64,000 nucleotides of DNA from Sedimentisphaerales bacterium (GTDB lineage: Bacteria; Planctomycetota; Phycisphaerae; Sedimentisphaerales; SM23-30). The stretch spans positions 1 to 64,000 of the forward strand of contig JANQJS010000049.1 of the NCBI GenBank assembly GCA_028281535.1. The letters run 5' to 3'. A program made the translations under genes and the position numbers. Each line of letters begins with the position of its first letter. Positions within the stretch are counted from its first letter, which is position 1. The notes beneath the pieces are model-generated. The model saw only the letters and a list, made by a program, of their open reading frames with translations, was not told where the DNA came from and did not search any database. Positions 1 through 8,316 of the stretch are shown here, piece by piece.

Positions 1-42
1 AATTGTTTATATGAAAATGAAATGGCACAAAGTGTTATGTGA

Positions 43-123
43 TATTTTGCTGATATCTCAGGTAACGCTGGCGGCAGTAATTCAGGCTGGCAGGCCGAAA
101 AACTAGTTCCAACAGCGACCTGA
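43..123 (+). pseudogene. Remnant of an Fn3-like repeat (gene tail)
   Basis: In one frame this stretch reads YFADISGNAGGSNSGWQ and then runs to a stop at 121-123. It closely matches part of the Fn3-like repeats of the large oxidase at 37968-43163, which contain FAESSGNAGGTSSSWQ. An in-frame TGA at 40-42 and the lack of any start or of the rest of the repeat show that it is not an intact gene. It is best read as the decayed 3' end of a related repeat protein, or as a recombination scar. A palindrome of the family found after the oxidase genes follows about 80 bases later, so gene tail and palindrome may have moved together. Confidence 0.55.
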
Positions 124-205
124 GAATTGGCATTTTAGATCATTATTCATAGTAAAAAATAATAAACCATGTTTACATAAAAAGCTTCTTTCAGAAAGTG
201 TTTTG

Positions 206-245
206 AGCTCTGTCAGAATACACACTAATTTTTTCTGGCAGAGCT
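206..245 (+). repeat. Dispersed palindrome, copy 1 (GCTCTGTC / GGCAGAGC family)
   Basis: A 13-bp stem (206-218 with 233-245, one G-T pair) surrounds a 14-base loop containing ACACACTAATTT. The copy at 45951-45987 has the same outer stem and almost the same loop, but its inner stem differs on both arms so that pairing is kept. The element begins the conserved leader upstream of the first Calx-beta/dockerin gene. It could be an attenuator or terminator, or part of the leader RNA fold. Confidence 0.7.
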
Positions 246-440
246 AATATATAAAATTTGATATTGGTTTAATACTTTGCCATAAGCGTAAAACAATAAA
301 ACAGAACAAATAACTAAGATGGAGATAATGAGAAAACTGGCATATCTGTATATGCTTGAAAATCAAGAGGGTTGCCTATTCTTAATAGCAATATCTTATT
401 GTAGATCAAAATGAATAGTGTGGAAACTTGAGCCAAAAGC

Positions 441-627
441 TTGTGTGTATATAGGTCGAATGTTTTTCTTTTATTTTCCTTAAGCAATATTCTCTTTAAA
501 TACGTGTGTGTGTTTATGTTTTGGTACATCTTGATTACTTGTCATACGTCAAGATTCTCGGCAGAATTGGTTCCTGTAACAATTCTGCGGGTGGAGAAAA
601 TGAATTTACAGGTCATGGAGAACAATA
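441..627 (+). promoter_or_regulatory. Structured 5' leader, copy A, with candidate pseudoknot at the RBS
   Basis: This leader shares ordered blocks with 46040-46239: GTGTGTAT..AGGTCGAA, then GTGTGTGTTTATGTTTT-GGTAC, two hairpins, and TACAGGTCATGGAGAA. Hairpin 1 pairs 528-534 with 549-555. Hairpin 2 pairs 561-569 with 580-588 and has the loop GTTCCTGTAA. Loop bases 573-579 (CCTGTAA) are exactly complementary to TTACAGG at 606-612, four bases before the GGAG ribosome binding site at 617-620. Both stems differ in sequence from copy B yet still pair, which suggests selection on RNA structure. I infer a cis-acting regulator of translation; its ligand or trigger is unknown and I do not recognise the class. 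Confidence 0.65.
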
Positions 628-2232
628 ATGAAAAAATTATTCACTCTTGTATTAAGTCTGTTATTCACGGCCTTAATGGTTGTTGATGTACAGGCGTCGC
701 CACGAGCAGCGATTTTATCAGATGCTCCAATTCTTTATTATGCGTTTGAAGAAACTTCTGGAACGGTTGCGGTTGATTCATCAGGTAATGGTAATGATGG
801 AACTTATGTTGACGCAACACTAGGAACGCCAGGAATTTCAGGGAGTGGTGTTAACTTCCCAGTGGGTGAAGGAAGTTATGTCTCAGTACCAGATTTAGGT
901 GTATGCCTTGAAGATTGGACGGTTGAGATGTATGTAGCAGGATTCGATGGTTTTGGTACCATTTCTGACTGTTGTGTATCGTTATACTCAACCGATGCAT
1001 GTGGCGATGGTGGTTGTGCTCATATGAATTATGTTTATACCGAAAATGGCACAGAATTCGCCGGTGGTCCAGCTGGATTTGTTTTTACGGATGCTGGATT
1101 ATCCGCACCAGCTGAATTCACAGAACCTGTTCATATTGCTTTTGTTGTTAGTCAGTCAGCCGGAACAGCAGTTGTGTATATTAATGGTGTAGATGTAACA
1201 ACCGAGGGAGTAGCTGAAGGCGGTTGCCTTAATCTAACAGTGGGCCGAATCGCATCCTGGGTACAAGAAGGCGGACGTTTTTTTGAAGGAACCATTGATG
1301 ATTTTGCAATATTTTCTACTGCATTGAGTCAAGAACGTATTCAAGCTCATTTTTCGGAATTAGGTCCTCCAGCAATTGTTGTAGATCAATCTGCCACACA
1401 ATCGATTCCTGAAGCACATCCAGTCATTCCTGTATCAACAACATTTACGGTTGTTTTGGATGGAGGTGATCCAAATGCTGGTATCGTTACTGTTACTTTA
1501 GATCCAAATGATAGTGATGGTAATTTCAGTGAACTGGATATTGATTTAGGATCAGGTACTGCGACTCCCATTACGTTAACCTTCAATACATCTAATTGGG
1601 ATGATCCTCAAACGGTAACTGTGACAGCTTTTGATGACGGTCTTTCAGAATCTTGTACTGAAGTTGCTGGTATTACTATTTTGTCTACCATTGATGATCC
1701 AAATCAAAATAGTGCATATATTGGTGCGCGTACAAGAGCTCAGGTTACCGTAATTGATAATGAAACAGGTTGTGTTATCGTTGACATTGGTGATGGTGTG
1801 AACATTGATGAATTAGATCCAAATGGAACAATCGATACCCTAACGTATGTTCTGAACCGTGCTCCAAGTGGAACAGACAATGTCGTAACTTTAGAAGAGA
1901 CGTCTGGTCTATCGACTGTTACACCATTAGTATTAACATTCAACTTAGGAAACTGGGCAACCCCACAGACTGTTACCGTTAAAGCAAATCAAGATGAAGA
2001 TTTCGTGGGTGATGATCCGGTCATTACAGCAAGTTCTTCTGGTGACAGTGATCCAGAAGCATTCAATCCTGTTGCATCAGTTAATGTTGCATTGGCAGAA
2101 GATGAATGTGGCGAATTATTCTTCGATATCAATGATTATAATGAAGATTGTGTTGTGAATTTATTGGATTTCTCTTTGTTTAGTTCAGGCTGGGGTAGTT
2201 GTACACAACCAGATCCAGCAAACTGTCCGTAA
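628..2232 (+). CDS. Secreted LamG / Calx-beta-like / dockerin-like protein
   Basis: A 534-residue exported protein with a signal peptide of about 23 residues ending at VQA-S. Residues 35-240 look like a LamG/concanavalin-type sandwich (YYAFEETSG at the start, GTIDDFAIFSTALS near the end). Two Calx-beta-like repeats follow (about 245-375 and 378-485), each with the SNWDDPQTVTVTA-type signature. The last 40 residues hold one EF-hand-like dockerin half, DYNEDCVVNLLDFSLF, ending in a Trp and Cys pattern usual in Phycisphaerae. The start is set by GGAG at 617-620. It is the first gene of a tandem pair; its C-terminal half is paralogous to that of the protein at 46240-47829, while the LamG domain is not shared. 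The role is probably surface or matrix attachment; substrate unknown. Confidence 0.85.
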   Translation: MKKLFTLVLSLLFTALMVVDVQASPRAAILSDAPILYYAFEETSGTVAVDSSGNGNDGTYVDATLGTPGISGSGVNFPVGEGSYVSVPDLGVCLEDWTVEMYVAGFDGFGTISDCCVSLYSTDACGDGGCAHMNYVYTENGTEFAGGPAGFVFTDAGLSAPAEFTEPVHIAFVVSQSAGTAVVYINGVDVTTEGVAEGGCLNLTVGRIASWVQEGGRFFEGTIDDFAIFSTALSQERIQAHFSELGPPAIVVDQSATQSIPEAHPVIPVSTTFTVVLDGGDPNAGIVTVTLDPNDSDGNFSELDIDLGSGTATPITLTFNTSNWDDPQTVTVTAFDDGLSESCTEVAGITILSTIDDPNQNSAYIGARTRAQVTVIDNETGCVIVDIGDGVNIDELDPNGTIDTLTYVLNRAPSGTDNVVTLEETSGLSTVTPLVLTFNLGNWATPQTVTVKANQDEDFVGDDPVITASSSGDSDPEAFNPVASVNVALAEDECGELFFDINDYNEDCVVNLLDFSLFSSGWGSCTQPDPANCP

Positions 2233-2358
2233 AAAAATGAGTTGTTAATTCAGAGACTATTTAGCTTTAAACTGCTTAATGAATTGAATCATGCATAAGG
2301 ATTTTATGGTGTTTCAAGTAATCAGCAAAGCAGTTATTTAATAATTTGGAGAAAAAAC

Positions 2359-3801
2359 ATGAAAAAAATGATAACATTAGTTTTAGGCTTAGCGCTATTG
2401 GCTAGCGTTACTCCTGTGGAGGCAAATGATGAATTTGCACCTTCATGGCGCAGTTTCCCCGATGCCGTATCGGTAAAATTAGATTTTAATGATCCTAATA
2501 ATCTCAATTCTTTTGCGGTGTCTGGATTGGGTGCAGGTTCGGCGACAGTCACAGTACCTGAAGAACAACTATTTGGTGAGTCTAGCTGCGTTACCTCTTC
2601 CGGTGGAGTGGTTCATAGTGGTGGTAGTCGAATAACTGTAACAAATTTAGCTGATCCTAACGAAGGGGTTATTGTACGTGTACAAATTACCACAAACGCA
2701 AGCCCTTTAGAAGTATTTACTGGAATGGAATCCGCTACAGGACTCTTTGGTTCTGAAGAGTTTGAAGGATGTGTTCTGGAAGAAGGATTAGAAGTTGTTG
2801 AATCGTCAAGCCTAGGTACTGATCCAGGTTTCACGACTTATTATTACGAAGCCATTTTGACCGATCCGGGTGAATGTGATGATATTCATTTCTTTATCGA
2901 AGGTGGTGAAGAACTCTGTTTTGATGAAGTCATTTTGGATGTTCATTTTGGAATCAATCCAGGCCAGAAAGTGGTATCGAATATTGAGCCTGCCTCAATT
3001 ACGCTTACAGAAGGCACTAATACAACCATGGTTGTATCATTAGATGGCAGCCTAGATCCTGCTGGTAATAATGTTAATGTTCTTCTTAATCCAGAAAATA
3101 GTGCAACAGATATCACTTTTAACGGCAGTAATCCTTATACATTAACCTTTACCCCAGGTAATTGGACCACGCCGCAAACCGTGACTGTAGCTGCGACAAC
3201 GGGTAACTTTGAAATGTGTGTAGAATCCTTTAGTTTTCAAGCTCAGGTTTCTTCGGCTACCAGTTCTTTTGATGGTGGTGCTTCTCAATCTGCATTGAAC
3301 ATTACTGTTAATGAAATTGATTCTGGTTGTGTTATTGTATCTGGGGCGGCAGAGCTTGAGGAAATCACCGGTGGAGCTACAGGGACCTTGGTTTATAGTT
3401 TAAATCGTGTTCCAATATCAGGAACCATATCTGTTGATCTTAAGGATAGTTTTGAAGATCCTAATTTACCTTTCTTTACAGTAGATCCAAATGTCGTTGT
3501 CTTTAATACCAGTAACTGGGCAACGCCACAAACCGTGACTTTAACCGCAATTCAGGATGATGTCTTACGTGGCCCAGGTAATGGAGATTTAACAGAAACA
3601 ACGATTGTATCAACAGTGATTGCTGTGGGAGATTCCTTCTTTACTGAAAATCCAGCGGCGATTTCTGTGACCATTGCTGAAGATGAATGCGGTGCTTTAG
3701 AACTTAATCCGTTTGATTTCGATCAAGATTGCAACGTAGATATTTCAGATCTGTCATCATTCGTTGAATCTTGGCTTAATTGTACAACCCCTGGTTGTTA
3801 A
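2359..3801 (+). CDS. Secreted Calx-beta-like / dockerin-like protein
   Basis: A 480-residue exported protein with a signal peptide ending near VEA-N (residue 22). Residues about 25-195 form a beta-rich domain shared with the protein at 47943-49430 (DFND near its start, EGVIVRVQITT inside). Two Calx-beta-like repeats follow, with GNWTTPQTVTVAA and SNWATPQTVTLTA, separated by a conserved Asp-Ser-Gly-Cys linker. A single dockerin-like helix with DFDQDCNVDISDLSSFV closes it. It lies 126 bases after its partner with its own GGAG site at 2347-2350, and probably shares its transcript up to the terminator at 3829. No enzymatic motif is visible, so a structural or adhesive role is inferred. Confidence 0.82.
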   Translation: MKKMITLVLGLALLASVTPVEANDEFAPSWRSFPDAVSVKLDFNDPNNLNSFAVSGLGAGSATVTVPEEQLFGESSCVTSSGGVVHSGGSRITVTNLADPNEGVIVRVQITTNASPLEVFTGMESATGLFGSEEFEGCVLEEGLEVVESSSLGTDPGFTTYYYEAILTDPGECDDIHFFIEGGEELCFDEVILDVHFGINPGQKVVSNIEPASITLTEGTNTTMVVSLDGSLDPAGNNVNVLLNPENSATDITFNGSNPYTLTFTPGNWTTPQTVTVAATTGNFEMCVESFSFQAQVSSATSSFDGGASQSALNITVNEIDSGCVIVSGAAELEEITGGATGTLVYSLNRVPISGTISVDLKDSFEDPNLPFFTVDPNVVVFNTSNWATPQTVTLTAIQDDVLRGPGNGDLTETTIVSTVIAVGDSFFTENPAAISVTIAEDECGALELNPFDFDQDCNVDISDLSSFVESWLNCTTPGC

Positions 3802-3828
3802 TGTTTGATGTAAAGTAAAGTTTTTCTA

Positions 3829-3860
3829 GCGTGGTGTTAATAACACCACGCTTTTTTTTT
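3829..3860 (+). terminator. Rho-independent terminator
   Basis: GCGTGGTGTTA is followed by its reverse complement TAACACCACGC (stem 3829-3851) and a run of nine T (3852-3860). This is a textbook intrinsic terminator, 27 bases after the second Calx-beta gene. Confidence 0.93.
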
Positions 3861-3927
3861 GCCTATTTTTCTAGGGATTTTAATATAATATTGCATAAAA
3901 TTTAAAATATGATAGATGGAGTCAAGA

Positions 3928-4425
3928 TTGAAAACTTTATTAATATTACGTCATGCCAAGTCGAGCTGGGATGATGAGTCGTTGGATGATCATGAGCGAC
4001 CTTTGAATAAGCGGGGCCAGCGGGATGTGCTACGGATGGGGCAATGGATTGCTGATCAAGATTTGGTGCCAGAAGTCATTCTGTCTTCGACTGCCGTGCG
4101 GGCTAAACTAACGGCACAAGGTGTCGCTGATGCTTGCGGTTTTGCTGGGAAGATCCATTTTTCATCAGAATTGTATCATGCAAGTTATCAGAATTATTTG
4201 CGAGAAATATCACATGTTGAAAAATCGTGTGGATCTGTGATGATTGTAGGGCATAACCCTGGTTTGGAGATATTAGTCAATTTTTTATCTGGTCAGGAAA
4301 CACTTCGGTTTCCCACGGCAGCTTTAGCTTACTTTCAATATGAGAGCGCGTGCTGGAAAGATATTGTTCGCGAAAATGTCCGGGCTCAGTTAATCCAACT
4401 ATGGAAACCTAAGGAATTATTTTAA
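3928..4425 (+). CDS. sixA: SixA-type phosphohistidine phosphatase
   Basis: A histidine phosphatase of about 165 residues that removes phosphate from phosphohistidine in signalling proteins. The catalytic RHAKS motif sits at residues 8-12 and a second conserved VGHNPGLE segment follows after the middle; both are characteristic of the SixA branch. I chose the TTG at 3928 because it gives the family-typical beginning MKTLLILRHAKS and has GGAG seven bases upstream; an ATG at 3916 overlaps that GGAG and would add four residues. Length is normal for SixA. It ends next to a reverse-strand gene and lies near the polyphosphate genes, which fits phosphate-related signalling but does not prove it. Confidence 0.88.
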   Translation: MKTLLILRHAKSSWDDESLDDHERPLNKRGQRDVLRMGQWIADQDLVPEVILSSTAVRAKLTAQGVADACGFAGKIHFSSELYHASYQNYLREISHVEKSCGSVMIVGHNPGLEILVNFLSGQETLRFPTAALAYFQYESACWKDIVRENVRAQLIQLWKPKELF

Positions 4426-4719
4426 CTAGAGGGTTGTGTAAGTGAAATCATTGAGCGTTTGTCGGTGGATTTCCTTATTGAATTCCTCTGCCCAAGATTT
4501 TGCTGACTCGAGGTTGTTAAATTCTTTATCAATAATTTGCGAGTCCCAATAGACATTCATCTTGTATTGTTCGTCGGTATTTTTATTGATTCGGAAGATG
4601 ATTTTTGTGCCGAGGGTATCCCCCTGGATCGATTGGTCAAGTGTCTGCCACCAGATAACCGGATTGTTGAAGTTGCCATTTGATGAAGATGTCCGGTTAT
4701 AATTTGAGACTAATGCCAT
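4426..4719 (-). CDS. Small hypothetical protein
   Basis: A 97-residue soluble protein on the reverse strand with a good AAAGGA site about seven bases before its ATG, which makes it likely to be a real gene. I do not recognise a family. It has an Asn/Ser-rich first 20 residues, a VIWWQTLDQ segment, and a charged amphipathic C-terminal helix (residues about 65-90). There is no signal peptide, membrane segment or Cys pair. It stops exactly where the SixA gene stops, so the two genes converge without a gap. Confidence 0.6.
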   Translation of the reverse strand: MALVSNYNRTSSSNGNFNNPVIWWQTLDQSIQGDTLGTKIIFRINKNTDEQYKMNVYWDSQIIDKEFNNLESAKSWAEEFNKEIHRQTLNDFTYTTL

Positions 4720-5183
4720 AAAACGATTCCTTTCGCTCAGAGTGAATTATTTTTTACAGCTTGTTTGTTAATATTAGACCCGACAATTGTTAGGATTGTG
4801 TTAGCGTTTTGGGTGAATTTATAGCTAAATGAGTCTATTTTAGGGCGGAATTCTCTTACTCATTAATATCAAAGAACTTATTCCCTGACCCATTTGGGAA
4901 AAAAACTTATTTTTTGCCATCCCAATGTCCGATAATACAGTATAAAGAAATTTTTGGGTCATTTTTAGGTATGCAGCTACGACAGCCAAATAAGAGACGT
5001 TTCACACAAAATCAAGGACGATACAGCGTGAAAAGGCATATTCCGCATTGTCAGGTATTGAATAGAGAGCCCATCGGGGAAATTTTTTTTCAATTTGTCA
5101 GAAAGTCGCCTGATTTTTTATCCGATAGTTACCAGCGTATCAAAGGAATGGTAATTAACTGCAAAAAACGGATAAAAAACCAC
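4720..5183. other. Intergenic stretch, start of next gene uncertain
   Basis: This holds the reverse-strand promoter region of the small hypothetical gene and the leader of the HD-domain gene. A forward frame is open from 4914 but its sequence (basic, low in recognisable motifs) does not look like an HD protein N-terminus. No terminator, repeat or RNA gene is visible. Confidence 0.4.
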
Positions 5184-5846
5184 ATGTTTAATATGACCCC
5201 AACTCAAACTTATCGTGAAGATGTATTGGCTGAAAGTCTTGATAGCGTATTTTTATTTGTAGAAATGCATGAATTAGATTTGCCGCATGCTATGCATGTG
5301 ACAGAATTGGCCATGAGCTTGTTTGATCAATTGCAACCACTGCATCAGTTTGATGACCAGGATCGGTTTCTATTAGAGTGTGCTGCAATGTTGCATGATG
5401 TGGGTAAAGCCATTGAATCAAAGGATCATCATAAGCATTCACAGAATTTAATAATGCAGTCATCACAGTTGCAATTGAATGATGAACAAAGAGACGTGAT
5501 TGGGTTAATTGCGCGTTTTCATCGTGGCAAACGTCCTGGGTTCACGACCAAAAGTATCTCACATCTCGAACAAACCGATAAAGACCGTGTGCTAAAACTT
5601 TCAGCAATTTTGAGGTTAGCCGATAGTCTTGACAAGATGCATAAAGGTATCATTGATCATGTTGAAGTCATGATGATGCAGGATGAAGTGTTGATTTATG
5701 CGAATACCCATCATCCAAAGCAAGCATCCAAAATTTATCCAAAGCTAAAAACGAAATTATTTAGTAAGATATTTGGTTATGATTGTGATGTTGAATTTTG
5801 CGATCTTTCGAATCGGCGAAAAAACTTACATATTAAAAATGCATAA
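5184..5846 (+). CDS. HD-domain phosphohydrolase related to the Ppx/GppA C-terminal domain
   Basis: About 220 residues of HD-superfamily fold. The metal-binding pattern is visible: a first His near LPHAMH, then MLHDVGKA, DHHKHS, and Asp in RLADSLDK. The closest relative in the window is the C-terminal half of the Ppx/GppA protein at 8317-9930, which has the same HHKHS and RFHRG/RYHRRG layout. Unlike that protein, this one keeps the full HD pair, so it may be an active phosphohydrolase of a nucleotide or polyphosphate. The start is uncertain: ATG at 5184 or 5193 precedes the conserved region, ATG at 5148 and 4914 are also in frame, and none has a strong RBS. It converges with the phosphofructokinase gene. 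Confidence 0.75.
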   Translation: MFNMTPTQTYREDVLAESLDSVFLFVEMHELDLPHAMHVTELAMSLFDQLQPLHQFDDQDRFLLECAAMLHDVGKAIESKDHHKHSQNLIMQSSQLQLNDEQRDVIGLIARFHRGKRPGFTTKSISHLEQTDKDRVLKLSAILRLADSLDKMHKGIIDHVEVMMMQDEVLIYANTHHPKQASKIYPKLKTKLFSKIFGYDCDVEFCDLSNRRKNLHIKNA

Positions 5847-5858
5847 TCCAATTAAGCC

Positions 5859-6986
5859 TTAAAGCCTGTCTCCCATACAGGTACCTATCATTCTGGCTGC
5901 TCGAATCATCGGATCATCTGGCGGTACCAGTTTTTTTTTTCCGGCAACTTCATTGAGGTCCACAGGTTGGGCATGTGCATTTTTCCATGACACCATTTTA
6001 TTGAATTCCCCTTCAGCGAGCATAAGGGCGGTTCTGGCGCCAAGCCTTGTACTTAAAATCCGATCAAATGCGGTAGGGTTTCCGCCGCGCTGCACATGGC
6101 CAAGCGTCGTGACGCGGGCTTCCACACCAACGGCTTCCTGAAGCTGGCGGGCAATACGACTAGCAATGGATTCTTGTACCAGTTGGTAAGCGGGTTCAGC
6201 GTCTAATCCTTCCGTTGGTTCTTCGATCTCTTTTTCAGGTTCAGGTTCTTTGGTATTAGCGGCATCTTCAATAGAAAGTGCGCCTTCTGCTACAGCGATA
6301 ATGGAAAAACGTTTGCCCCATCGCCTGCGTTCTTTGAGGTATTCGGCTACGACATTCAAATCGTAGGGGATTTCTGGGATTAGAATGACATCGGCACCGC
6401 CAGCAATTCCCGAGGATAAGGCGAGCCATCCTGCATTGTGCCCCATAATTTCGCAAACAATAATTCGGTGGTGGCTGGTTGCAGTGGTGTGTAGTCGGTC
6501 AATCGCTTCGGTTGCAATCGAGGTCGCGGTGTCATAACCAAATGATATTTCTGTTCCCCAGATATCGTTATCGATCGTTTTGGGAAGTGTAATGACATTT
6601 ACACCCAGGTTAGCAAGTTTCAGGGCATTTTTCTGGGTGCCACCACCACCGAGGCAAACCAGACAATCAATATGTAAATTATTTAGATTGTCAATCGCTG
6701 CCTGGGTCATATTTATGACTTTATTACCCATTTGCATTTTGTGAGGTTTGTCGCGGCTAGTACCAAGGATGGTGCCGCCATCATTAATGATACCACTGAC
6801 CATTTTATCATCCAAATGAATAGTGCGGTTTTCAACCAGACCTCGGAATCCTTCTAGAAAGCCGATGACTCGCATACCATATTCATGCATCGCCGGTTTG
6901 GCAATCGCGCGTATCGCGGCATTCAGGCCGGGACAATCGCCGCCTGCTGTTAAAATTCCGACACATTTCGTTTTGCTGGATTTCAC
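5859..6986 (-). CDS. pfkA: 6-phosphofructokinase (group III-like)
   Basis: A 375-residue glycolytic enzyme that phosphorylates fructose 6-phosphate. Visible motifs are TAGGDCPGLNA near the N-terminus, PKTIDNDI, a substrate-binding GYDTATSIATEAIDRL helix, and HVQRGGNPTAFDR near the end. Lys in PKTIDND, where ATP-only enzymes usually have Gly, points to the mixed or PPi-capable type. Oddly, the usual GGDGT or GGNGT nucleotide motif reads GGGGTQ. An acidic insertion of about 20 residues (EPEPEKEIEEPTEG) lies in the C-terminal half. The start is GTG at 6984-6986 with AAGGA upstream. PPi use would connect to the neighbouring phosphate genes, but that is inference. Confidence 0.88.
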   Translation of the reverse strand: MKSSKTKCVGILTAGGDCPGLNAAIRAIAKPAMHEYGMRVIGFLEGFRGLVENRTIHLDDKMVSGIINDGGTILGTSRDKPHKMQMGNKVINMTQAAIDNLNNLHIDCLVCLGGGGTQKNALKLANLGVNVITLPKTIDNDIWGTEISFGYDTATSIATEAIDRLHTTATSHHRIIVCEIMGHNAGWLALSSGIAGGADVILIPEIPYDLNVVAEYLKERRRWGKRFSIIAVAEGALSIEDAANTKEPEPEKEIEEPTEGLDAEPAYQLVQESIASRIARQLQEAVGVEARVTTLGHVQRGGNPTAFDRILSTRLGARTALMLAEGEFNKMVSWKNAHAQPVDLNEVAGKKKLVPPDDPMIRAARMIGTCMGDRL

Positions 6987-7208
6987 GTAACCATATTCCT
7001 TTTATAAGCTTAAGATTTTTATAATGAGCGTAAATCTATTCTAACCATTTTGAGAATAATGCAAAAGACTTTTGAATGATTTTGGCAAATATTTTGACTT
7101 TTTTGCTATCTTGATATAGGCTTTAAGTAGATACATAGAGGGGCAGCCTAAGTAGGTTGCGATGTTTGTACTCTAGCATTTCGGAGAAATGTCATTTCAA
7201 AGCAAGGT

Positions 7209-8162
7209 TTGCAATCGGTTTTGTGTGACTATTTGGATGATCATCTGGATCGTTTGGCTGAACATATGAAAACAGCCAAGCTCGCCAGTGATACCGAAGG
7301 TGTGCATCAGTGTCGCGTTGCATCTAGACGCTTGCGTACGGCATTCAATCTGGGCGAAGATTATTTACCTGAAAAACAATTAAAAAAATGGAATCGTGAA
7401 ATAACCCAACTCACATCAGAATTGGGATTGGCACGTGATAAAGATGTTCAGATAGAACAGCTAAAACATTTTTCGGGATTAACAAGTGATGATCGTTGTC
7501 AGGAGGGGGTTAATCAACTCAAGCTGCGACTAATTCAGCGACGTGAAAAGCTTCAAAAGCGTGTGGATAATGTCATTGATCACATTGTAGATAGTGGTTA
7601 TATGCAGGATATGAAGCGATGGACACGCAAAACGATTAAGGCACGTCGAGTCGATCAATATGTTTTTGATAGTAAAAAAGAATTTAAATTGGTTCAGTCC
7701 CTTGTCGCAGATAAAGTGAATCGGGTTCGAAAACTTGCTGAAAGTCTAAAAGATGAATCACGTGTTAGTGAACATCACAAGATGCGTATTGCTACTAAGC
7801 ATTTACGATATGGTCTGGAATTATTCAATCCCTTATTTCAGCAGCAGCTTGATCCAATGATTAAAAAGGTCAAAAAATTTCAAACGTTATTGGGGGATGT
7901 GCATGATAGCGATAATTGGGTTTTGATTATTGATAAATTTAAAGTCAAAGAACTCAAGAGAACGGAAACCTATTTTGGTTCGATTCATTATTTTGATCGC
8001 TATAAGGCCGGAATCCAATTTCTTCGAGAGCATTCCATTGAAAAACGAAAAATTGATTTTTGCAGATCCCGAGAATTTTATGAAGAGTGTGAGGCTGGAA
8101 AGATCTGGCAATCACTCAATGACATCATCCAATCCCATCATCCTAAAATGGTTAAATCATAA
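7209..8162 (+). CDS. CHAD-domain protein
   Basis: A 317-residue helical CHAD protein. CHAD domains carry conserved histidines and basic residues and bind polyphosphate. The two diagnostic motifs are visible: VHQCRVASRRLRTAF (about residues 35-49) and HKMRIATKHLRYGLELF (about 195-212), and the protein is rich in Lys and Arg throughout. The start is uncertain; TTG at 7209 gives a sensible length and AAGG is close by. It lies just upstream of Ppx/GppA and PPK1 in the same direction, which strongly supports a role on polyphosphate granules. A weak terminator-like hairpin follows at 8190. Confidence 0.87.
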   Translation: MQSVLCDYLDDHLDRLAEHMKTAKLASDTEGVHQCRVASRRLRTAFNLGEDYLPEKQLKKWNREITQLTSELGLARDKDVQIEQLKHFSGLTSDDRCQEGVNQLKLRLIQRREKLQKRVDNVIDHIVDSGYMQDMKRWTRKTIKARRVDQYVFDSKKEFKLVQSLVADKVNRVRKLAESLKDESRVSEHHKMRIATKHLRYGLELFNPLFQQQLDPMIKKVKKFQTLLGDVHDSDNWVLIIDKFKVKELKRTETYFGSIHYFDRYKAGIQFLREHSIEKRKIDFCRSREFYEECEAGKIWQSLNDIIQSHHPKMVKS

Positions 8163-8189
8163 TCCCACCCAAGATAATGATCTTTATCT

Positions 8190-8210
8190 AAAAAGCCCTT
8201 TGCTTTTTTT
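8190..8210 (+). terminator. Weak terminator-like hairpin
   Basis: AAAAAGC (8190-8196) and GCTTTTT (8202-8208) form a 7-bp stem with a 5-base loop, followed by further T. The stem has only two G-C pairs, so it may be leaky between the CHAD gene and Ppx/GppA. Confidence 0.45.
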
Positions 8211-8316
8211 CGATCTTTCGGTCATAATAGGCATGTGCAAAGATAAGTTTAGATATTGATATAAAAAGACTTAGGGGTATTTTTAAGCTGGTGGTTTGCT
8301 AGCCAGGTCTCACATT

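Noticed and set aside
4914..5183. N-terminal extension of the HD protein
   Set aside because: The translated text has no family resemblance and no RBS supports it, though the start remains uncertain.
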